DNA from: a virus
Length of the DNA stretch: 34,080 bases
Reading direction: 5' to 3' (one strand)
IMG/VR virus record: IMGVR_UViG_3300002225_000011
Location: 1-34,080 of that record
The notes under the pieces were generated by a model. It was not told the DNA's origin. It ran no database searches and saw nothing but the letters and a program-made list of their open reading frames with translations. Made by a program: the position numbers and the translations under genes. This document shows, piece by piece, positions 19,040 to 27,569 of the stretch; positions within the stretch are counted from its first letter, which is position 1, and every line of letters begins with the position of its first letter.

Positions 19040-19201
19040 ATGAACAATAGATTATTTGCACTAGCATTAGCCGGATTGCTTTTTGGATTAATGCTAAACG
19101 GCGAAGCAGACTACAAGGCAGAAATGGCCGAAAACGAGCTATATTGTGAAATGGTAGAAAAGGGTGCTTGGCCTGACTATGAGCGCAGAGATTGTAAATG
19201 A
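19040..19201 (+). CDS. Small secreted or membrane-anchored protein
   Basis: This 53-aa protein has an N-terminal hydrophobic segment (LFALALAGLLFGLMLNG) as signal anchor or signal peptide, then an acidic part ending YCEMVEKGAWPDYERRDCK with two cysteines. A similar end (CEMVE ... GWPDY ... C) recurs in small phage proteins of unknown function. CGGGAATTAAA precedes the ATG, and its TGA overlaps the next ATG (ATGA). Confidence 0.6.
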   Translation: MNNRLFALALAGLLFGLMLNGEADYKAEMAENELYCEMVEKGAWPDYERRDCK

Positions 19202-19503
19202 ATCATCTTTCAGATTTGGTAATGATGATGGAGCGAGGCAAAACAAGCAACGGCAGGGCTGTCGGCCAGATCATATCTATGCGGAATGAATTAAACATTG
19301 TAAATGCTAATCACATTGATATAGCTAAAGAACTAAACGCATGCGATGGTACAAAAATAGGCAGCTCAAGCGTGCTGAAATCACTAAATCATTTGGAGTC
19401 AAGTGATCAGATACGATTCATGAAAGACGGGTTTATTATAAATCCAGAAACTATACCTGCAAAGAACAAAGAGGCAGCGCTTAAAGCATGGGCGGAAGCA
19501 TGA
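19198..19503 (+). CDS. Possible winged-helix protein
   Basis: This 101-aa protein (LVMMMERGKTSNGRAVGQII, then HIDIAKELNACDGTKIGSSS and VLKSLNHLESSDQIRFMKDG) has the helix-helix-strand order of a winged helix. SSSVLKSLNHLES would be the recognition helix. The ATG overlaps the previous TGA, and its own TGA overlaps the next ATG. Regulation of late or host genes is possible but not shown. Confidence 0.55.
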   Translation: MNHLSDLVMMMERGKTSNGRAVGQIISMRNELNIVNANHIDIAKELNACDGTKIGSSSVLKSLNHLESSDQIRFMKDGFIINPETIPAKNKEAALKAWAEA

Positions 19504-19916
19504 AAGCATTTAAAAGGATTTTAATCATTACCACCCTGGCACTGCCTCAATTCGCAATGAGCGCTGAATTAATAATTGGCGGCTGGTCGTATCACCCAAG
19601 CAAAACATGGTATGACGGGGAGAAAGATATTGAATACCTGAATGATAATAAATTAATTGCATTGGATTTGAATAACGTGGTATTGGCATCGTTCACTAAT
19701 TCATACAACAATAAAACCAAGGCAATTGGTTACAATTTTAAAATCAATAAATACTTTGGAGTTATGCCGCTATTGACCGACACATACGAAAATGAAACTC
19801 CGTTAAAGCTCGGCCCGGTTAATCTGATGGGAATGCTAACCTTTAAAGCCGGGCCGGTTGTGCTGCTTTTTGTGCCGAATGAAGTTTATACCTTGGCGTT
19901 TAGCTTTAAGATCTAA
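19500..19916 (+). CDS. Secreted protein, predicted outer-membrane beta-barrel-like
   Basis: This 138-aa protein has a signal peptide (MKAFKRILIITTLALPQFAM, ending before AELIIGGW). Short amphipathic strands follow (LIALDLNNVVLASFTNSYNN, KAIGYNFKINKYFGVMPL) and end in an aromatic LAFSFKI, suggesting a small beta-barrel. Phage proteins of this type occur near operon ends, and some may change the host surface. Superinfection exclusion is a possible role but unproven. It is last in the rightward operon, and its TAA overlaps the tail-tip gene's TAG. Confidence 0.65.
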   Translation: MKAFKRILIITTLALPQFAMSAELIIGGWSYHPSKTWYDGEKDIEYLNDNKLIALDLNNVVLASFTNSYNNKTKAIGYNFKINKYFGVMPLLTDTYENETPLKLGPVNLMGMLTFKAGPVVLLFVPNEVYTLAFSFKI

Positions 19917-22660
19917 ATTTGGGTACGCATCACAACGCTATCCAGTATACTTCCGTGCGTGCCGCCAAATACTGCGACCTCTCCATTGCTAGCAGCACCA
20001 TAAAAATCTGTTTCATCGTCCATTACAAGCTCCCATACGCCATCATTTTTAATGCTGACGTAAACTTTATCTACACCAGAGGCCCACCCCATGCCATTTG
20101 CGAAACAAACTCCAGTTAGTTTTTTATGGTCTAGCCCTTCGTTCGGATTTGTTTCTTTTGTCCATGTTAGTCCGTCATCTGTGCTTGATATTATTACGCC
20201 ATTGTCGCCTACTGCAACAATTCTGCCGGTGTATGGATCTACGGCGGCACCATGAAGTGACTCTGTTATTCCAGCTGGGATAATTTGAGTCCAGCTAACG
20301 CCTATATTTGTGCTTCTTGCAATATAGCATTCTTGGTCTGTTCCGTTTGAATCGTACTCTCCGCCAAATGCTAGAAATGTAGCGCCTCCTGCGTGAATCA
20401 CTTCAGATAAATTGCTTGCCAAGTTGGCAGGAACCGGCATTGTTCGCAAAGTCCATGTTGCGCCATAGTCGGACGATGTAATCACTTGGTATTTTTCTGT
20501 ACATGCAACCATGTACCACCCGACACTATCAATAGTGACCAATCCATTAGACAGAGTTGGTAGTGAAACTGGAGAGAATGATAGGCTATCACCGCTAATT
20601 GATCTATGCATAACTTCATTACCAATGCTGTCCGACCCAACAACAACAACAGCAAATCCTTTATCTGTCGTATCAAAAAATGCTTGGTCGGATACGACAA
20701 GGCCAGTAGACTTAAAAATAATACCATTTTTTGATCTAAGAGAAGTCCCATTTCTTCCAGCCCCTCCATTCGAGCCGGACAAGTAAAAATAACCATTTTG
20801 GTATTTGCAGCTAGAAATATATGATACATCCAAGCCATCGGATCGTATTACAGACTCAACTAGACTCGCTCTTTTAGCGTAAAGCTTGTTTGTTTCCGCT
20901 GCGATAATTGACGTGCTCGCCTTTTGACTCTCAACAAAACCGTTTGAGACACTAACAGCTATAGTGTAGCTCTCGCCAAGTATCACTGGTGATATTGTGT
21001 ATTTGTTTTCCTTTGCAGCGAAAGACGATGTGTCCCCGCCAACAGTAATATAAATGATATATTCCTTGAAAAACACGTCCGTGCTCTTGTCCCATGTGGC
21101 CATAATTGCACTAGATGCCTCTTCATCAACATCCCCACCAGTATTAAGCGCCAATCCTGTTACAGCCGCAGGTATCACCATAGGGTTTGGTAGCCCTGTA
21201 TCTGCCGGGGTCACTTGCTCGTCTGGCACTGTTCGAGTGTAAAATGAATCAAAATGTTCTGATAAAACAAAGCTGATTTTCCCACTCATTAAATCAGTTG
21301 TTTTGTTTGCCACTCTGAATAGCTTGGACGTAATACCGTAGGCTTCTTCTGTAAGATCAACTATGTCTCCCTGCTCAACTCCAACCGCCATAAAATTAGA
21401 TGCGAATTTTACGGTCATACTCTCGCGTGATTTCTTAGCTGCAGTATGGCCAAAATCCAAAGCTCTGTATTTATTAGTCTCGCCAGCCAGCTGAATTTCA
21501 CTTGATAATTCATATCCTCCGTCATCTGTTTTAAATGCAGAGCTAGACCACGTTTGCGAGTCAGCTTCCCATGTCTCAGGATTAATATGGCTAACTGTAA
21601 CTTTATTTAATCTACTATCTTTTGAGCCTAAGCCAAGCGTTATAGACCCGACAATATTATCTGAATCAAATGAAAAAACGCTAGCGCCCGCATCTAAAAT
21701 ATACGGTACACGAGCGCCATCTTTTAGTCGCATTTTTCCACGGCATGACGAAAGTATAAGCGCGAAATTTTGCTTTATTGTGTTTCCTGTATTCACTACG
21801 TTATTACTTTCAAATCTTGCTACACTGCCGCCGCCTGAATATTCAGTTATTATTGCGTCACAAATATTAGCAGCAGCAATCCATTCAGAAAAGTCTGTTA
21901 CTGTTTCGCCTTTCCCATATCTTGTGCTTGTGTAGTAATCCAATGCGTGAATTATAGGGTTTTTTGTGAAAATTGTAGTAGATGTGCGCGGGTCATAGCA
22001 CACTTTACCGTCAACGATAAACTCAAATTTCGGAAAGCCTCTGAATATTTCAGGGTCGCGCTTTATTCTTATATGTACCGCTGCAGTGCCTAATAGCCTA
22101 TGATCGCTTGTCCACTCTGTTACGTTTGAAGTTAGCGTGCTAAATGATGCCTGCGTGTCCAAGCCAAGCTTGGATTCAGTTAACACAAGCCCGGTGTATT
22201 GCGCGTCAGTGCTTAAAATGCCATTGATTAATATTTGTGATACTGCTGAAATAGGGCCTTCGCATAATGCAAAAACAAAGTTAGCGTATTCGTTTGATGC
22301 GCCAGTTATGAATGGTGGGGCTAGTAATATGCCACCTACTTTCCTTGTCCCGTAAATTACTGGTATATAAAGGTCTGCACCGCGCTTTGTTACCGTAACT
22401 GCATTGGATTGGTCGGCAACGCTTGGTAACGCTGGCTCTTCCACCAAATAATCAATCAATGGATCGACTATAAGATCGCTGGCAGCTTGCTCTGTCATCG
22501 ACCAAAGTACATTAACGCCGCCGGTCAAAAGTGTTTCTAGCGGATCTTCTAGCGCCTCGTCTACTATCTCGTGGACGATATCATCTATTCCGCTGCCAAT
22601 GCCTTTTGCGTCATCTTCTGCATCGCTTAGCGCCTCTTTAAAACTACTCCAACCACCCAT
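19913..22660 (-). CDS. J-like tail-tip/host-specificity protein with C-terminal Asp-box repeats
   Basis: This 915-aa protein has a siphophage tail-tip hub layout. The N-terminal region includes LYIPVIYGTRKVGGILLAPP and FVFALCEGPISAVSQILING. Hub domains follow, then a fibronectin-type III stretch at about 480-590 (VTGLALNTGGDVDEEASSAI, FFKEYIIYITVGG). The C-terminal third carries Asp-box motifs: SSDYGATW (729), STNIGVSW (785) and STDDGLTW (826), as in sialidase/BNR beta-propellers. It likely binds the receptor at the tail tip. It adjoins the distal-tail genes with GGGGCAGTAG before the ATG. Confidence 0.85.
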   Translation of the reverse strand: MGGWSSFKEALSDAEDDAKGIGSGIDDIVHEIVDEALEDPLETLLTGGVNVLWSMTEQAASDLIVDPLIDYLVEEPALPSVADQSNAVTVTKRGADLYIPVIYGTRKVGGILLAPPFITGASNEYANFVFALCEGPISAVSQILINGILSTDAQYTGLVLTESKLGLDTQASFSTLTSNVTEWTSDHRLLGTAAVHIRIKRDPEIFRGFPKFEFIVDGKVCYDPRTSTTIFTKNPIIHALDYYTSTRYGKGETVTDFSEWIAAANICDAIITEYSGGGSVARFESNNVVNTGNTIKQNFALILSSCRGKMRLKDGARVPYILDAGASVFSFDSDNIVGSITLGLGSKDSRLNKVTVSHINPETWEADSQTWSSSAFKTDDGGYELSSEIQLAGETNKYRALDFGHTAAKKSRESMTVKFASNFMAVGVEQGDIVDLTEEAYGITSKLFRVANKTTDLMSGKISFVLSEHFDSFYTRTVPDEQVTPADTGLPNPMVIPAAVTGLALNTGGDVDEEASSAIMATWDKSTDVFFKEYIIYITVGGDTSSFAAKENKYTISPVILGESYTIAVSVSNGFVESQKASTSIIAAETNKLYAKRASLVESVIRSDGLDVSYISSCKYQNGYFYLSGSNGGAGRNGTSLRSKNGIIFKSTGLVVSDQAFFDTTDKGFAVVVVGSDSIGNEVMHRSISGDSLSFSPVSLPTLSNGLVTIDSVGWYMVACTEKYQVITSSDYGATWTLRTMPVPANLASNLSEVIHAGGATFLAFGGEYDSNGTDQECYIARSTNIGVSWTQIIPAGITESLHGAAVDPYTGRIVAVGDNGVIISSTDDGLTWTKETNPNEGLDHKKLTGVCFANGMGWASGVDKVYVSIKNDGVWELVMDDETDFYGAASNGEVAVFGGTHGSILDSVVMRTQI

Positions 22661-23221
22661 CTACTGCCCCCACTTTAAATTTGCATCAGCGGCTTGGTTA
22701 GTAAAATCAAAGCCTTTATCTGTAGTCGCAAAATTAGATTTTTGGCTTTCTGTATTTGTTCGCCGCCCTGATTTTTTGCCAAAATCATCAAACGGGTCGC
22801 CTATAATAATCGAAGCAATCGCCTTGCCGTCTTTCGGATTAACTGCCATTGCGACATCAACTATTCTGCCTTGGAATTGCTCGATAGCAGAATCTATTAC
22901 TGAGTCAGCATCATCCAAAAATACAGTGCTTAAAATCACCTCCTTGTTAATATAATCATTACTTAGGAATAATGAAAAGTAGGCTTGATCTACACCACTT
23001 AAAGTAAGCGTAAGGCGTGAATTTTTGGCAAGGGTAGAGCTAGGTATGGCCGGAATATCAAACAGGTGCGCGCTACTGTCCCAGGTTTTTGAGTCGTATG
23101 GAATGTCTTTGTAGTGTGACGTTAAGTAGATAGGCGCATCCATGCCAATTTCTACAAGAATCTTAGTAGTAAAGATACCACTATCTAAAGCTGCTTGGAT
23201 TCCGGCACCTGGTGTATTCAC
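22661..23221 (-). CDS. Distal tail/hub protein (DUF2163-like region)
   Basis: This 186-aa protein opens MNTPGAGIQAALDSGIFTTK and contains IYLTSHYKDIPYDSKTWDSS and RLTLTLSGVDQAYFSLFLSN. It ends with the polar RRTNTESQKSNFATTDKGFD. This is a conserved minor tail protein next to J-like proteins in siphophages, where it occupies the hub (lambda L/M-like) position. The start is GTG, and GTGA overlaps the preceding gene's stop. Its TAG directly precedes the J-like ATG. Confidence 0.75.
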   Translation of the reverse strand: MNTPGAGIQAALDSGIFTTKILVEIGMDAPIYLTSHYKDIPYDSKTWDSSAHLFDIPAIPSSTLAKNSRLTLTLSGVDQAYFSLFLSNDYINKEVILSTVFLDDADSVIDSAIEQFQGRIVDVAMAVNPKDGKAIASIIIGDPFDDFGKKSGRRTNTESQKSNFATTDKGFDFTNQAADANLKWGQ

Positions 23222-23814
23222 TCGATAACCTCTTCAAACTCTAAATTGTAGCTATACAATTCTGGAGGTATAACTGTATAGCTAGGCGTTCCAACAAGGT
23301 TGCACTTCATGACTGGCTCAATCGTAATTGCAGCGTTGTCTGCTGGCGTGAATTGTAATTTATTTGATAGCGATATAGTTGCCTCGTTGCCTGCGCTTAC
23401 ATCAACGTCATTGCGTAACAGATAAAGCTTTTCACTTCCTTCTATCGCTATGTATGTACCTGTTTCCAGCGCGGCAGAATTAGCACCTGTTGACCAGCTA
23501 TCTGTAACCAGCGTATAGCCAGACTGACCAGCCCCATTAACCAGCGGAGTCCCCCAAGCGAACACCGAGCTTTGTTTTTTGTGTGGTAACTGTAGGTAAA
23601 ACGTCTCGCCGCTATTCTTTATATAAGTTATAAAAGCGTCGATTGCAGAAAATTGAACTTTAGTAAGCAATGGAAAAGAAACGCTGCCAACAAATCTATG
23701 CGGCCCTACTCTCCTAATTAATCGTTTCCCGCTATTAGATAGAGATGCGTATTGCTTATCAGATGAAACTATATCGATGCTGGAATAATTCGTAAGCGGC
23801 AGATTGTCAGGCAT
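23218..23814 (-). CDS. Distal tail protein
   Basis: This 198-aa beta-rich protein (MPDNLPLTNYSSIDIVSSDK, RRVGPHRFVGSVSFPLLTKV, YLQLPHKKQSS) follows the tape measure with a TAATG overlap. Position, size and beta-rich character match the distal-tail proteins joining the tail tube to the tip. The WGTPLVNGAGQSGY segment is typical of phage tail proteins of this place. No enzyme motif is seen. Confidence 0.7.
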   Translation of the reverse strand: MPDNLPLTNYSSIDIVSSDKQYASLSNSGKRLIRRVGPHRFVGSVSFPLLTKVQFSAIDAFITYIKNSGETFYLQLPHKKQSSVFAWGTPLVNGAGQSGYTLVTDSWSTGANSAALETGTYIAIEGSEKLYLLRNDVDVSAGNEATISLSNKLQFTPADNAAITIEPVMKCNLVGTPSYTVIPPELYSYNLEFEEVIE

Positions 23815-25718
23815 TACGCAAATCTCCTGCTATTTTCGTGGAACATTCGCAGCACTTCACCTTCTATCATTGGCTTTATTTGCCGCCAGGTTTTTGCTGC
23901 GTTATTACCATCGCCACTGACTGTAATATTTACCACAGCAGTATTACCACCTCCATTTGCAGCATTTTTAAATATGTCCATCGTGTCAGATCTGCTTGTC
24001 ACGTTAGTTGGCCCGCTAATTAATTCAGGGCCAAATTCACCAACTAAACCATATTTGCCAGATGGGATGCTTCCGCCTGTATCGAATGCTCCAGCTAATA
24101 AGCCGCCTATTGCTGCGCTTACCGCCGCTACCCCTATCAATGCCCCTACCGAATTTCCGCCGCCTGTTGCAAGCGTTGTGGTGGCCGCTGCCGGTGCCAT
24201 CGCAGTTGTAATTGCCGCGCCTTCTGCCGCGGCATCTACCATTCGTTTTTTAGAATTGAGAGAATCAAGCGCGGCGATTGCCACTTTTTTAACGCCCAGC
24301 TCAATGAAGAAAGAGAGCATGTTTTTGGTTGTTTCAGCCATGAGAGATTTGATTTTATCGCCCATTTTTTCCTGTGTCAGCATTGTCTCAACGAATGCAT
24401 CTCCGATCCCGGCGGCAACTCTATTTCCTGCGCTAGTCCATGCGTCCGCCCACTCTGTTGAATCGTTAGCAGCATCGTTTACTAGTTTTTTTGTTGGCGG
24501 CTCTTCTGTTTCTGGCGTTGTCACTCCGGCAGGCGCGGTCATCTCGTTTATTTTCTTTCTTGCGTCAGCAGATGATTGTGCAATTTTCTCTGCAGATTCT
24601 TTTACGTCTGCCGCGAAACGCTTAATTTGAGTGGATGGCATTTCCTTCATGATTAATTCATCGAAGGATTCTCCGGCATCTTTTGCTGCCAAGGATGCAT
24701 TCCTAGCAAATATTTCTAATGATCGGTTTGGCTTTGCGTCCATCCCAATTTTTTTCATTAATTTTGTTATTTGCTTATCAATCCATGCAAAACCTGTTGC
24801 TAGTGTTGATATTTCCACTGCCCACAAATTCACAATCCCCGATATTATTACCTCCCACCCTCTGTATGCATCAGCAACAAAACCGACTCCTGACACGATC
24901 GCATCCAAGCCTTTTGCTATTTTGTCGCCTGCTCCGCTACCTTGTATTGCAAAGTCTCGCATTAAATCTGCTGCAGCAGTAATGTATGGGGCAAGCTCGA
25001 CCGCGAAAGTTGCACCAAGCCCCTTGGTTGAAGTTGCAACCCGGTTCATGGTATCGTTAGCGGCTTCTATCTTGGCCGCATCGACTCTGCTAATTGCTAT
25101 ACCTAGCGCTTCCGCCTCTTTTGTAAAGCCCTGTATAGAGTCTGGGCCTGACTCCATTAATGTTAGAAACTTGCGGCTTTCATCGCCCATTAGCGCGCTT
25201 GTCGCCGCCATCTTCTCGCCGCGAGTGTTTAAGCCGTTAATAGCTTTGGAGTATTCGTTAAAAAGCTGGTCTGGCTGGAGCTTGCCTAATTTCTCAGTAT
25301 CAAGATTGAGCTTTTCAAGCCACCTTGCTGCAGCTCCGCCACCACTGGCATTGAATTCACCAAGCCGTTTACTGGCTTTGGTTAGCGCCTCATCAATACC
25401 CTGGTATGAGCCAACAGTTTGCTCTGCTGCGAACCGTAGCCCGGAAAGAGCCTGAGAATTAATGCCGATTTTGTCCGCACTTTTTGCTAGTGCGTCTTGG
25501 TAGTCCATTTGAGACTTGATTAACGCACCAAGCCCTACAGCAGCTACCGCCGAGCCAAGCGCGCCCATACCAATGGCCATAGCCTTGCTGGCCTTTTGGG
25601 CATTACTGGCTTCTTTCTCGAATCGTTTTAGTTTTTTGTTTGAGCGGTCGAGGTCTTTGTGAAGCTTGCTGTTTTCTGCCTCCATTTTGACAACGAGGCG
25701 GGATATATTCTTAGGCAT
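23814..25718 (-). CDS. Tape measure protein
   Basis: This 634-aa protein has an N-terminal coiled coil (MEAENSKLHKDLDRSNKKLK), a long helical body with hydrophobic patches (AMAIGMGALGSAVAAVGLGA), Gly/Ala-rich segments, and a C-terminal VNITVSGDGNN. It sets tail length; by the family rule of roughly 0.15 nm per residue, the tail would be about 95 nm, which is an estimate. Its start overlaps the frameshifted chaperone by eight bases. Its length is short for siphophages, so the tail is probably short. Long open frames on the opposite strand are shadows. Confidence 0.9.
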   Translation of the reverse strand: MPKNISRLVVKMEAENSKLHKDLDRSNKKLKRFEKEASNAQKASKAMAIGMGALGSAVAAVGLGALIKSQMDYQDALAKSADKIGINSQALSGLRFAAEQTVGSYQGIDEALTKASKRLGEFNASGGGAAARWLEKLNLDTEKLGKLQPDQLFNEYSKAINGLNTRGEKMAATSALMGDESRKFLTLMESGPDSIQGFTKEAEALGIAISRVDAAKIEAANDTMNRVATSTKGLGATFAVELAPYITAAADLMRDFAIQGSGAGDKIAKGLDAIVSGVGFVADAYRGWEVIISGIVNLWAVEISTLATGFAWIDKQITKLMKKIGMDAKPNRSLEIFARNASLAAKDAGESFDELIMKEMPSTQIKRFAADVKESAEKIAQSSADARKKINEMTAPAGVTTPETEEPPTKKLVNDAANDSTEWADAWTSAGNRVAAGIGDAFVETMLTQEKMGDKIKSLMAETTKNMLSFFIELGVKKVAIAALDSLNSKKRMVDAAAEGAAITTAMAPAAATTTLATGGGNSVGALIGVAAVSAAIGGLLAGAFDTGGSIPSGKYGLVGEFGPELISGPTNVTSRSDTMDIFKNAANGGGNTAVVNITVSGDGNNAAKTWRQIKPMIEGEVLRMFHENSRRFA

Positions 25719-26306
25719 CTTTTTTCCTCGCTAGTGCGTCGAGCGCAGCAACAAAAGCCTTGTTTCGCTCCATCGCTTGTTCTGCACGCGTTTTCAGAAT
25801 GAAGTCGCTAGCACTGATCGGCTTAGTGTTCTTTCCTCTATTCGCGTTACATATCGCCGCAGCTACAAACCCAGAATGAAGATTATCTCTGATGGGGCCA
25901 AACGGCTCACACTGATAATAATCAGCTAGCCGGGCAAAATCATTGTACCCCATCGCATCAACATCAGACGGCAGCACGCCAAGCGAAACAGCTAGGCGGC
26001 ACTTGAAGCGCTCTTCTTCGCTGTCACTGGCTTTTTTTTAACTGTCAGCAAATCCATCAAGCCTGTGATCATCAGCTCTAAAGCTTGGCTAGATAAATCA
26101 GACTTGATTGCCGGTAGATCATCAAGCGTGAAGGCAGAGCACGAATAAGCAACGGCCACACACGCCTTTTCTGTGTCCGTTAGAGCATCATTACCGTATG
26201 ACGCAGCCCATTCGTCAACCGTAAGCTCTGACATGCTCACAACGTCACCGGAGGGTAACTCTACATCAATCGATCTGCGCTTATTACCACTTATTATACT
26301 ATTCAT
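25711..26306 (-). CDS. Tail assembly chaperone GT (product of -1 frameshift)
   Basis: This frameshift product has about 198 residues. The first 92 codons are those of the G-like gene 25992-26306. Ribosome slippage at A AAA AAG (26037-26031) then continues in the -1 frame to the TAA at 25713-25711. The -1 frame after the slip reads ASDSEEERFKCRLAVSLGVL and YYQCEPFGPIRDN, characteristic of phage T-like chaperones (DUF4035-like). The second frame has no good start of its own. In lambda the same design makes gpG and gpGT, which recruit tail tube protein to the tape measure. Confidence 0.8.
25992..26306 (-). CDS. Tail assembly chaperone G
   Basis: This 104-aa protein (SGDVVSMSELTVDEWAASYG, then KACVAVAYSCSAFTLDDLPA and ITGLMDLLTVKKK) ends in a Lys/Ala/Ser tail. 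It is the unshifted product made with the GT form. It is encoded between the tail tube and tape measure genes, the fixed position of lambda G. The start lies two bases after the tube gene stop. Near its end it carries an eight-A run that forms the slippery site. Confidence 0.8.
   Translation of the reverse strand: MNSIISGNKRRSIDVELPSGDVVSMSELTVDEWAASYGNDALTDTEKACVAVAYSCSAFTLDDLPAIKSDLSSQALELMITGLMDLLTVKKKPVTAKKSASSAA
26031..26037 (-). other. Programmed -1 frameshift slippery site A AAA AAG
   Basis: On the minus strand GTT-AAA-AAA-AAG in the G frame contains A AAA AAG, the efficient Escherichia coli dnaX slippery heptamer. The downstream T-like frame is exactly -1 and stays open to 25711. A stimulatory stem-loop downstream was not established by eye. 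Confidence 0.8.
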
Positions 26307-26308
26307 AA

Positions 26309-26728
26309 TTAAGCCGCCATAATTGCACCGCTGATTTTCAGACTAAACGAAAGGGTATTTTTGTCTGAAATGCTTGGGTTAGCAGTGTAAGATAACGGAA
26401 CAACGGCCATAGAATAAGTAGTTGTGTTCACTCCATCTGTGGCAACTATTTCGATATTTCTTGATTGCGTACCGCCCACAACATCAGCAATTAAAGCAAG
26501 CTGAACTGTGGCATCTAGTACCTGATTGCATTCAACTGATATTGTTTCACCATCGGCAAGACCGGGTATATATTCCATGCTGCCGTTGCTATCAAACGAG
26601 GTCACGTCAATTAAACTATTTGTCACCCCTAGTCCGCTAACATCAGTAACTTTCTCAAGGTTTGAAAACACCTCGGTTCCAGCACCATCGCCAATTTTTA
26701 CTGTTATACCGCCGTAATATTCAGGCAT
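26309..26728 (-). CDS. Major tail tube protein
   Basis: This 139-aa beta-rich protein (ITVKIGDGAGTEVFSNLEKV, TNSLIDVTSFDSNGSMEYIP, LADGETISVECNQVLDATVQ) has the pattern of short siphophage tail tube proteins and builds the tail tube by ring stacking. GAGGAATAAAAAA precedes the ATG, a strong site fitting a highly expressed structural protein. It lies between the tail completion gene and the chaperones, the standard order. Confidence 0.82.
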   Translation of the reverse strand: MPEYYGGITVKIGDGAGTEVFSNLEKVTDVSGLGVTNSLIDVTSFDSNGSMEYIPGLADGETISVECNQVLDATVQLALIADVVGGTQSRNIEIVATDGVNTTTYSMAVVPLSYTANPSISDKNTLSFSLKISGAIMAA

Positions 26729-26732
26729 TTTT

Positions 26733-27122
26733 TTATTCCTCGTATCCTATGTTGAAAGAAACTTCTGATATAAATTGCTTTAGTTCTGGTTCGTAATAGT
26801 TCAGCTCTTCAAAAGCATGGCACTTTGCAATATGCGCAGCACCCATGGCACCGACAAAGTTATCAAGCGCAGTTATTATTTTTTCAGATAGATCCGCAGC
26901 TCCGAATAACGAATCATCAAAACAAGCTACTGTAATAATTGATTCTCGCATGTCAATTTTATTCGTGGCAATATCCCTGAAAAAATTAGTGTCAGACTTT
27001 TTAAATGCAGCGCATGGGGTTTGTGTATCGGCTGGAATGACCAATGCATAAAGCCTATCTCCAATCACGTTAGTAATATCAGTGACAGACTGCAAATAGC
27101 TGTAAATGTTAGCCTCAATCAT
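26733..27122 (-). CDS. Tail completion protein (DUF3168 type)
   Basis: This 129-aa protein (MIEANIYSYLQSVTDITNVI, PADTQTPCAAFKKSDTNFFR, ITVACFDDSLFGAADLSEKI) matches DUF3168/SPP1 gp17-like tail completion proteins, which close the tail end that joins the head. It starts directly after the gp10-like gene and is followed by the tail tube gene. Length is typical. Confidence 0.8.
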   Translation of the reverse strand: MIEANIYSYLQSVTDITNVIGDRLYALVIPADTQTPCAAFKKSDTNFFRDIATNKIDMRESIITVACFDDSLFGAADLSEKIITALDNFVGAMGAAHIAKCHAFEELNYYEPELKQFISEVSFNIGYEE

Positions 27123-27569
27123 TTAAAGATTCTCGATCTTTTTGGCAACTTCTCTGGCAAATGTATCAATCATTTGTTTCTGGTTATCATCAAACGTTGA
27201 CTGCATCCACCTGTGCGCTCTTGAGCCGCCGCGCTTGTTGTTTATGGGGTTATCATACCACTGCCCGGCATAAAACGCTTCTGCATTTGTCCCAAGCCAG
27301 ATGTGCACCTTTCCGTATTTTACTTTCGATAAATGCTTTACGCTTCTTTTTGCAAACCCGCCAGATACTAATCTGCCGGTATATAATCTGTGTGCCTCGT
27401 CCCCTACTGGGATTTTGGCCTTCATTTTGGCTTTAACTGGTGAAACAGCTTTTACTGCTGCGCCCCTGACTGCCTTTGCCGCCGTTTTCTGGTCGAGCTT
27501 TTCCAGCTTTAATTGTAGCGCTGATAGTCCCAGCACTGTTTCGCGGCTAGTCTGTGAAAATAACGGCAT
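27123..27569 (-). CDS. HK97 gp10-like head-tail/tail completion protein
   Basis: This 148-aa basic protein (ETVLGLSALQLKLEKLDQKT, AVSPVKAKMKAKIPVGDEAH, GRLVSGGFAKRSVKHLSK) matches the HK97 gp10-like family, which acts at the head-tail interface. The TAATG overlap with the head-closure gene shows coupling. A basic helical C-terminus (FAREVAKKIENL) closes it. Confidence 0.85.
   Translation of the reverse strand: MPLFSQTSRETVLGLSALQLKLEKLDQKTAAKAVRGAAVKAVSPVKAKMKAKIPVGDEAHRLYTGRLVSGGFAKRSVKHLSKVKYGKVHIWLGTNAEAFYAGQWYDNPINNKRGGSRAHRWMQSTFDDNQKQMIDTFAREVAKKIENL

Noticed and set aside
23974-24630. + strand open frame of 218 codons opposite the tape measure C-terminus
   Set aside because: It is antisense to conserved tape measure sequence and has no convincing start site.
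24631-25455. Long + strand open frame (274 codons) opposite the tape measure gene
   Set aside because: It is a shadow of the tape measure gene: no ribosome site, low-complexity Ala/Ser/Pro composition, and the minus-strand gene has clear family features.
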